Positions 7,531-13,731 of a stretch of DNA of 13,731 nucleotides are shown here, piece by piece. Location of the stretch: NCBI GenBank assembly GCA_020848855.1, contig JADLHH010000218.1, positions 1 through 13,731 of the forward strand, read 5' to 3'. A program made the translations under genes and the position numbers. The stretch is from Anaerolineae bacterium (lineage in GTDB: Bacteria > Chloroflexota > Anaerolineae > Aggregatilineales > Phototrophicaceae). The notes under the pieces were generated by a model, which did not search any database, was not told the DNA's origin, and worked only from the letters and a program-made list of their open reading frames with translations. Position 1 is the first letter of the stretch, and each line of letters begins with the position of its first letter.

Positions 7531-8706
7531 ATGAAACACCGATCCACACTTATTTTATTGGTTCTGGTCGCCGCAGTCCTGCTGTCGAGTTTCAGTATGA
7601 TCAGCGCGCAGGACGAGACGATCAAGATTGGACTGGGGTATGACCTCACCGGCGGGGAAGCGGCGCTCGACCTGCCGGCATCCAACGGCTCGCTGCTGGC
7701 GATTGACGAGATCAACGCCGCCGGCGGCGTGCTGGGGATGCAGCTTGAAGGCATCTCGCACGACACCCGCTACGACATGGCGCTGACGGCGCAGGTCGCC
7801 CAGCAGTTTGTCGAGCAGGACGGCGTGACGGCGGTCGTCGGCTTCAGCGATTCGGACTCGGTGCTGGCGTCCGGTCCGATCATCCAGAACGCGGGCGTCC
7901 CGTTCATCACGGCGGGCGCGACTTCGCCGCTGCTGCCGGAACAGATCGGCGATCTGTTCTTCATGGCGTGCTTCGGCGACAACGTGCAGGCGGCTGCCGC
8001 AGCCGAATATGCTTTCGAGAACTTCGGCGACACGGCATACCTGCTGACCGATACCGGCGTCGAATATACGACGCTGCTCGCCGAGTACTTCAAAGCCCGC
8101 TTTGAGGAACTGGGCGGTACAATCGTCCTTGAAGACAGCTATGCCGACGACGCGACCGACTTCACCACGCAGATCACCAAAGTGCGCGCGCTCGCCGAGC
8201 AGCCGGATTTCTATTTCATCTCTGCCATGCCGTACAACGTCGGTCCGGTCGTGCTGCAGATGCGGCAGGCGGGGCTGGAAGGTCCGATCGTCGGTGGTGA
8301 CGGCTACGACACGCCCGACATCGTCAGCGTCGCCGGTGACAGCGCCAACAATGTATTCTTCACCACCCACGCGCTGATGGACTCGGAAATCGGCACGGAT
8401 GGCATCAAGGCGTTCATCGAGGCGTACACCGAGAAATACGGTCACGCGCCGGAAAACGCGTTCGCGGCGCTGGGCTATGACGCCATCAAGCTGCTGGCGG
8501 ACGCCATCGAGCGCGCCGGTTCGACCGACGCGGCGGCTATCCAGGCGGCGCTGCAGGAGACTGTCGACTTCCCCGGCATCACCGGCTCGATCACCTTTGG
8601 CGAAGGTGTCCAGATTCCGCAGAAGGGCGTGACGATTATCGAGATCGTGGACGGGAAGTTCACGCTGGCAGCGGAAGTCGTGCCCGAAGCGGTTCCGCCC
8701 GCCTGA
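7531..8706 (+). CDS. livK: HAAT-type ABC transporter substrate-binding protein, LivJ/LivK-like
   Basis: This 391-residue exported protein is the ligand receptor of the importer. It has a clear Sec signal peptide: MKHR, a hydrophobic core at about 6-20, and probable cleavage after 'MISA' (residue 26), leaving a mature N-terminus QDETIKIGLGYDLTGG. There is no lipobox cysteine, so its anchoring is unclear. Periplasmic-binding-protein type 6 marks are the opening 'IKIGLGYDLTGG', 'AIDEINAAGGVLG', 'VVGFSDSDSVLASGPIIQNAGVPFI' (first lobe ligand loop) and 'ALGYDAIKLLADAI' near the C-terminus. The loop is SDSDS rather than the S-x-x-T-type motif common in leucine-binding members, so the ligand may not be leucine. 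The start has a strong GAGGAG eight bases upstream. It is the last gene of the transporter operon, just ahead of the synthetase genes. Confidence 0.94.
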   Translation: MKHRSTLILLVLVAAVLLSSFSMISAQDETIKIGLGYDLTGGEAALDLPASNGSLLAIDEINAAGGVLGMQLEGISHDTRYDMALTAQVAQQFVEQDGVTAVVGFSDSDSVLASGPIIQNAGVPFITAGATSPLLPEQIGDLFFMACFGDNVQAAAAAEYAFENFGDTAYLLTDTGVEYTTLLAEYFKARFEELGGTIVLEDSYADDATDFTTQITKVRALAEQPDFYFISAMPYNVGPVVLQMRQAGLEGPIVGGDGYDTPDIVSVAGDSANNVFFTTHALMDSEIGTDGIKAFIEAYTEKYGHAPENAFAALGYDAIKLLADAIERAGSTDAAAIQAALQETVDFPGITGSITFGEGVQIPQKGVTIIEIVDGKFTLAAEVVPEAVPPA

Positions 8707-8723
8707 TCGATCAAGCGCAAGTC

Positions 8724-8752
8724 GTAGGGGCACGACATTGTCGTGTCCCTAC
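8724..8752 (+). repeat. Hairpin-forming intergenic palindrome of the GTAGGGGC type (copy 1)
   Basis: The 13-base arms 8724-8736 and 8740-8752 pair throughout, with one G-T pair (8730/8746) and a three-base loop ATT. The left arm starts GTAGGGGCACG and the right arm ends TCCCTAC. It fills the middle of the 104-bp gap between livK and the first synthetase gene, and no T-run follows, so it is not a classic terminator. It could trim or stabilise the livK mRNA 3' end. It shares GTAGGGGC and its architecture with the palindrome at 10242-10266, so both look like copies of a dispersed small element. Confidence 0.8.
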
Positions 8753-8810
8753 ATAAATACAATCCATGATTTATCAGCAGTTGTGCAGATGAGGTTGACC
8801 GGGGGAAATC

Positions 8811-10202
8811 ATGCCGCAGCCGGAACTGTTTTCCATCACACCAGAGCGCCTTGAATCGATCAAACAGGAACTGGAGAGCGGCGGAGTTGAGTTCGTCCGC
8901 TTCGAGCAGAGCGACACGCACGGGATTGCCCGTTCCAAGACCGTGCCCACTCGCCATTTCGTGCGCTTCGCCACCACCGGGCTGAACTTTCTGCTCGGTC
9001 ACCTGGGCTTTGACGTGCAGTCCGGCGTCGCGCCGGGGTCGGGCTATCTGGAAGACCTCGGCTTCCCGGATTCGCGTATCTTCCCCGATCTCGACACGCT
9101 GGTGACGATTCCCTGGGCGGACGGCACGGCGAGCGTGCTGTGCGAGCCGCGCTTTCAGGACGGCAGACCGGCGATGGCAGCGCCGCGCGCGGTGGCGCGG
9201 GGCTTGCTGCGCGAGCTTGAGGGCATGGGCTTCGGTTTTTTCTCCGGCTTCGAATACGAGTTTTATCTGGTCGATGCTGCGACGCGCCAGCCGCCGTTCC
9301 CCGGTATTCAGATTTTCACCACCGTGCGCAACAACTTCGACCCGCTGATCGTCGACGAAATTCTGCTGGATATGCCGCAGATCGGCGTCGATATCATCAC
9401 GTCGAATTCGGAGTACGGTCCCGGTCAGATGGAGATCAACTTCGCTCCGGCAGGCGGGATTACGGCGGCGGATCACGCCTTCCGCTTCAAGAACGGCGTG
9501 AAGGAGATCGCACAGGTGCTCGGCTATATGGCGTCGTTCATGACCAAGCCGTATGCCGACCAGTCCGCCAGCGGCTGCCACTTTCACCACAGCCGGACCG
9601 ACCTGAAAACGGGTCAGAATGCGATTTCTAATCCTGACAATCCATTTGAGTTGAACGACACCTGCCGCTGGTGGCTCGGCGGGCAGATCAAACATGCGGC
9701 GGCGATTTGCGCGTTCGCCTCGCCGACCATCAACTGTTACAAGCGCTACAAGCAGTGGTCATTCGCGCCCACCAACGCGACGTGGGCGGCGGAAAACCGC
9801 ACCGTCGGCGTGCGCGTGAAAGGGCTGAAGGGTGAGGGCGCGCATCTCGAAAACCGCACGCCCGGCGCGGCGTCCAACCCGTATCTGGTGATGGCGGCGA
9901 TCCTCGCGGCGGGTATCGACGGGCTGCGCAATCACATCGAGCCGCCGCCGCCGGTCGAGAAGATCGCCTATGGACTGGCGGGCGTCGAAAACCTGCCCGC
10001 CGGGCTGCCGCAGGCGCTCGACGCGCTGGAAGCCGACGCCACGCTGCGGGGACTGCTGGGCGAAGAATTCGTTCACCTGTACCTCGCCGTCAAGCGGCAC
10101 GAGGTGGGTAAAGCCGCCCAGCACGGCGCGGATGCCAGTTCGCCCGGCTTCCTCGACCGAGTCGAGCCGTTCGAAGTAGACGAGTATTTCGAGTTTCTGT
10201 GA
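8811..10202 (+). CDS. Glutamine-synthetase-family ligase (first of two)
   Basis: This 463-residue cytoplasmic enzyme has the GS fold: an N-terminal beta-grasp with 'VEFVRFEQSDTHGIARSKTVP' (26-46) and a catalytic domain. Metal ligands are visible as E148 and E150 (GFEYEF), E201 and E208 (EYGPGQMEIN), H257 (SGCHFHHS) and E347 (HLENR). ATP and substrate arginines align as R330 (AENRT), R335 (VGVR) and R349. The usual N-S-Y-K-R is NCYKR (308-312). The tyrosine of the NLYDLP adenylylation loop is absent (ENLPAGLP, 393-400). These features fit a GS-like enzyme that may ligate glutamate to ammonia or to an amine (compare gamma-glutamylpolyamine, methylamide or anilide synthetases) rather than housekeeping GlnA. 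The start is ATG 8811 with GGGGGAA upstream. It follows livK by 104 bp and precedes a second, very different synthetase. The substrate is not determinable here. Confidence 0.92.
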   Translation: MPQPELFSITPERLESIKQELESGGVEFVRFEQSDTHGIARSKTVPTRHFVRFATTGLNFLLGHLGFDVQSGVAPGSGYLEDLGFPDSRIFPDLDTLVTIPWADGTASVLCEPRFQDGRPAMAAPRAVARGLLRELEGMGFGFFSGFEYEFYLVDAATRQPPFPGIQIFTTVRNNFDPLIVDEILLDMPQIGVDIITSNSEYGPGQMEINFAPAGGITAADHAFRFKNGVKEIAQVLGYMASFMTKPYADQSASGCHFHHSRTDLKTGQNAISNPDNPFELNDTCRWWLGGQIKHAAAICAFASPTINCYKRYKQWSFAPTNATWAAENRTVGVRVKGLKGEGAHLENRTPGAASNPYLVMAAILAAGIDGLRNHIEPPPPVEKIAYGLAGVENLPAGLPQALDALEADATLRGLLGEEFVHLYLAVKRHEVGKAAQHGADASSPGFLDRVEPFEVDEYFEFL

Positions 10203-10241
10203 GGGTCATCCTTTGCCCTGCGACCGACATCTGCGGGGCTT

Positions 10242-10266
10242 GTAGGGGCGAGGCGCGCCTCGCCCG
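10242..10266 (+). repeat. Intergenic palindrome of the GTAGGGGC type (copy 2)
   Basis: Bases 10246-10265 form a perfect 20-bp palindrome (two 10-bp arms GGGCGAGGCG, no loop). It is preceded by TGTAG, which is also the flank of the copy at 8724. The right flank (GCTGTA) no longer matches CTACA, so that end has decayed. It lies in the 84-bp gap between the two synthetase genes and ends about 20 bp before the second ATG. In RNA it could fold back in the 5' leader and affect translation of the downstream gene. From memory, similar GTAGGGGCG palindromes are scattered in Chloroflexota and cyanobacterial genomes; I cannot verify this here. Confidence 0.75.
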
Positions 10267-10286
10267 CTGTATTGAAAGCGCTCAAC

Positions 10287-11666
<1,380 letters not shown>

Positions 11667-11672
11667 GGCATT

Positions 11673-12803
11673 ATGATCGACCTGTCCGATATTCCGATTA
11701 TCGACCACCACGCGCACGCGCTCAAGAAAGTGACCGAGCCGATGGGCATGGCGGAATTTCAGGGCTACTTCACCGAAAGCCCCGACCCGGTTTTCAAAGC
11801 CCGCTACGTGCCCGACTCGATCATGTGGCTGTGGGGCATCCGCGAGCTGGCGGGCTACCTGAACTGCGAGCCAACCGCCGAAGCCGTGCTCGCCGCGCGC
11901 AATGCGCGGTCGCTGGTCGATCTGGCGGATGGCATGTGGCGCGACACCAACAGCGACATGCTGCTGATCGACTATGGCTTTCGCGGCGCGGAGAACTACA
12001 CGCCCGAAGAAATGCGCGCCGCCTTCAATCAGAAGATCGAAATGCTGCTGCGACTGGAAACGTTCGCACAGGATTTGATCCTGCGGCACACGACGTTTTC
12101 GCAGATGCTCGATGCCTTCGTTGCCGGGGTGGAAGGGGCGCGGGCGTCCGGGCACGTCGGGCTGAAAAGCATTATCGCCTACCGCACCGGGCTGGACATC
12201 GACTGGACGACGCGCGAGGAAGCGACCCGCGCCTTCGGCGTGGTCAAGGATCAGGCGGATCGGGACGGCAAAATTCGCCTGGCGAACAAGCCGCTGAACG
12301 ATTTTCTGGTGCTGACGGCGCTGGAAATCGCCAACCGGCAGGCGATGCCGATCCAGTTCCACACCGGCTTGGGTGATACCGATATAGACATGATCAAGGC
12401 GAACCCGCTGTATATGCGCCCGCTGCTGCAAAGCGACCGATTCCGCGACGTGCCGTTCGTGCTGCTGCACGCGGCGTACCCCTACGTGCGGCAGTTGGGG
12501 TATCTGGCGGCGATGTACCCGAACGTCTACATGGATATCTCGCTGGCGATCCCGTTCATCACGACCGAAATCCCGCGCATGATTCACGAGGCGCTGGGCT
12601 TGACGCCGCTCACGAAAATCCTGTACTCGTCCGACGCCTTCAGCATCCCGGAAATCTACTGGTTGGCGAACCGCTGGGGGCGGGCGGCGCTCGAAAAAGT
12701 GCTGGGCGAGATCGTGACGGCGGGCGCGCTCACCGAGGCGCAGGCGCGCCGCGCTGGAGAGTTGATCCTCAACGAGAACGCGCGGCGGGTGTACCAACTT
12801 TAG
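11673..12803 (+). CDS. Amidohydrolase 2 family protein, FluG N-terminal/nodulin-6-like
   Basis: This 376-residue cytoplasmic TIM-barrel metal hydrolase carries the ordered metal-ligand motifs of Amidohydro_2: H13 and H15 in IIDHHAH (9-15), a candidate Lys165 in 'GLKSIIAYRTGLDI', H230 in 'PIQFHTGLGD', H266 in 'VLLHAAYP' and D321 in 'ILYSSDAFSIPE'. The last segment, followed by a helix ending 'LILNENARRVYQL', is a common end for the family. The start has TGAGG overlapping the upstream stop, with a four-base spacer. The gap to the upstream GS gene is only 6 bp, so translational coupling is likely. Members hydrolyse C-N or C-C bonds of amides, cyclic compounds or carboxylated rings. With a FluG-type GS next door, the natural idea is hydrolysis of a substrate before or after its ligation. 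This is inference. Confidence 0.9.
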   Translation: MIDLSDIPIIDHHAHALKKVTEPMGMAEFQGYFTESPDPVFKARYVPDSIMWLWGIRELAGYLNCEPTAEAVLAARNARSLVDLADGMWRDTNSDMLLIDYGFRGAENYTPEEMRAAFNQKIEMLLRLETFAQDLILRHTTFSQMLDAFVAGVEGARASGHVGLKSIIAYRTGLDIDWTTREEATRAFGVVKDQADRDGKIRLANKPLNDFLVLTALEIANRQAMPIQFHTGLGDTDIDMIKANPLYMRPLLQSDRFRDVPFVLLHAAYPYVRQLGYLAAMYPNVYMDISLAIPFITTEIPRMIHEALGLTPLTKILYSSDAFSIPEIYWLANRWGRAALEKVLGEIVTAGALTEAQARRAGELILNENARRVYQL

Positions 12804-12899
12804 TGCTGAGTACCGAGTGCTGAGGACTGAGTATGAACAGGATAGATCGTCTATCGCAATAGTCTTTAACTCGGCACCCAGTACTCGGCACTCAGCACT
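12802..12899. repeat. 98-bp imperfect inverted repeat built from heptanucleotides
   Basis: Left arm 12802-12831 and right arm 12870-12899 are 30-base inverted copies, agreeing at about 23 of 30 positions. Both arms have a 7-base period: AGTGCTG, AGTACCG, AGTGCTG, AGGACTG on the left and the complementary register on the right. The 38-base centre has its own hairpin, GATAGA-TCG-TCTATC (12841-12855). The left arm begins inside the TAG stop (12801-12803) of the amidohydrolase. The right arm ends 6 bp before the AAAGGAG of the next gene, so the element fills nearly the whole intergenic gap. It may act as an mRNA stabiliser, a terminator or a small non-autonomous mobile element. No transposase or clear target-site duplication is visible. 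Confidence 0.85.
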
Positions 12900-12918
12900 T
12901 CTAAAAGGAGCAAAGCTC

Positions 12919-13731
12919 TTGACCGATTCGAAACCCCTCGCGCCGGGCACGCGCGCCGTGTGGGCGGGCGAGGAAAATCACGATTTCTGGCAGCGGGCGA
13001 CGCAAGTGCCGGTCGTCCACAGCGTCTCGTTCGGCTACCCCGACGTAGACGAATGGCTGAACGTCGCGCTTGGCAGTGAAAGCGGGCACATCTACGGGCG
13101 TAACACCAACCCGACCGTCGCCGTGTTCGAGGAAAAAGTCCGCCTGCTGGAAGGCGCGGAAGCGGCGACCAGCTTCGCTAGCGGCATGGCGGCGATCAGC
13201 AACACGCTGTTCACGCTGCTCGCCCCCGGCGACCGCGTCGTCTCGGTCAAGGACACCTACGGCGGCACGAACAAGCTCTATACCGAATTTCTGCCGCGCC
13301 TGAACGTGCGGGTGACGCTGTGCGACACCACCGACCACGACGCCATCGAAGCGGAAATCCGCCAGGGCTGCACGGAACTGTATCTGGAGACACCGACCAA
13401 CCCGACGCTTAAAGTCCTCGATCTGGCGCGGCTGGCGAAGGCGGGGCATGAAGCGGGCGCGGTCGTGGTGGTTGACAACACCTTCGCCACGCCGATCAAC
13501 TGCAACCCGCTGAGCCTCGGCGCTGATCTGGTGCTGCACAGCGCGACCAAGTTCCTCGGCGGGCACGCCGACGCGCTCGGCGGAATCATCTGCGGCTCGC
13601 AGGAACTGGTCGGGCGCATCTACCACTACCGCGAGATCACCGGCGCGACGCTCGACCCGATGGCGGCGTACCTGCTGCTGCGCGGCATGAAAACGCTGCA
13701 TCTGCGCGTCCGGCAGCAGAACGCCAGCGCG
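12919..13731 (+). CDS. Cys/Met-metabolism PLP enzyme (cystathionine gamma-synthase/lyase family), 5' part
   Basis: The frame opens at TTG 12919 and runs off the window, giving 271 residues of a roughly 380-400-residue family. The start is supported by AAAGGAG eight bases upstream and by homology from 'TRAVWAGE' (11-18). Family marks are 'IYGRNTNPTVAVFEEKVRLLEG' (58-79), 'TSFASGMAAI' (84-93), 'DTYGGTNKLY' (112-121), 'ETPTNPTLKVLDL' (157-169), 'VVDNTFATP' (184-192), and the PLP lysine K211 in 'HSATKFLGGHADALGG'. Such enzymes catalyse gamma-replacement, gamma-elimination or beta-elimination on sulfur amino acids or homoserine esters in the cytoplasm. The specificity (synthase, cystathionine lyase, methionine gamma-lyase) cannot be set from these motifs. 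It lies 115 bp after the amidohydrolase, beyond the inverted repeat, and may or may not belong to the same operon. Confidence 0.93.
   Translation, partial: MTDSKPLAPGTRAVWAGEENHDFWQRATQVPVVHSVSFGYPDVDEWLNVALGSESGHIYGRNTNPTVAVFEEKVRLLEGAEAATSFASGMAAISNTLFTLLAPGDRVVSVKDTYGGTNKLYTEFLPRLNVRVTLCDTTDHDAIEAEIRQGCTELYLETPTNPTLKVLDLARLAKAGHEAGAVVVVDNTFATPINCNPLSLGADLVLHSATKFLGGHADALGGIICGSQELVGRIYHYREITGATLDPMAAYLLLRGMKTLHLRVRQQNASA

Noticed and set aside
8724..8752. Classic rho-independent terminator after livK
   Set aside because: The stem is strong, but the following bases are ATAAATAC with no T-run. A dispersed palindromic repeat fits better, although partial termination cannot be excluded.
7555..9695. 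Two long minus-strand frames (7555-8733 and 8475-9695) opposite livK and the first synthetase
   Set aside because: They overlap each other and strong + strand genes, and their sequences are low-complexity and charged, with no family motifs.
12802..12899. CRISPR array or direct-repeat array
   Set aside because: The units are only 7 bp, contiguous and arranged as an inverted pair, with no spacers and no cas genes.

Overview
The window is about 13.7 kb of GC-rich (roughly 60% by eye) bacterial DNA, packed with genes almost all on the + strand. The style of the exported binding proteins (a signal peptide ending near 'SAQDE' with no lipobox, a D-x-D-G-D-G loop, paired cysteines), together with GTAGGGGC-type intergenic palindromes, suggests a member of the Chloroflexota, probably Anaerolineae-like. 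That is inference from style, not a phylogenetic result. No RNA gene, CRISPR array, transposase or phage gene is visible.

Region 1 (1-3360) is the tail of a family 5 (peptide/dipeptide/nickel type) ABC transporter: the C-terminal part of the binding protein, then two permeases (DppB/OppB-like and DppC/OppC-like). A 15-bp tandem repeat and a likely intrinsic terminator separate the binding protein from the permeases. No OppD/OppF ATPases follow. Region 2 (3375-3671, minus strand) is a small gamma-glutamylcyclotransferase/AIG2-like protein, convergent with the permease gene.

Region 3 (3898-8706) is a complete branched-chain-amino-acid-type (HAAT) ABC transporter in the order livG-livF-livH-livM-livK, with translational overlaps. 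Region 4 (8811-12803) holds two divergent glutamine-synthetase-fold enzymes in tandem, then an amidohydrolase of the FluG N-terminal/nodulin type. The second synthetase and the amidohydrolase are 6 bp apart and together equal the two halves of eukaryotic FluG/NodGS, split and in reversed order. Region 5 (12919 to the window end) is the N-terminal 271 residues of a Cys/Met-metabolism PLP enzyme.

The most interesting reading is that regions 3 and 4, perhaps with the small cyclotransferase of region 2, form an uptake-plus-catabolism module. A HAAT-type transporter would bring in an amine, amide or unusual amino acid. A GS-like ligase would activate it, plausibly by gamma-glutamylation. The amidohydrolase would process the product. 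The substrate cannot be read from the sequence.

The intergenic gaps carry structured DNA: a 15-bp tandem repeat over a stop codon, a hairpin and a perfect 20-bp palindrome that both contain GTAGGGGC, and a 98-bp inverted repeat whose arms are built from heptanucleotide units. No gene-free stretch exceeds 300 bases.
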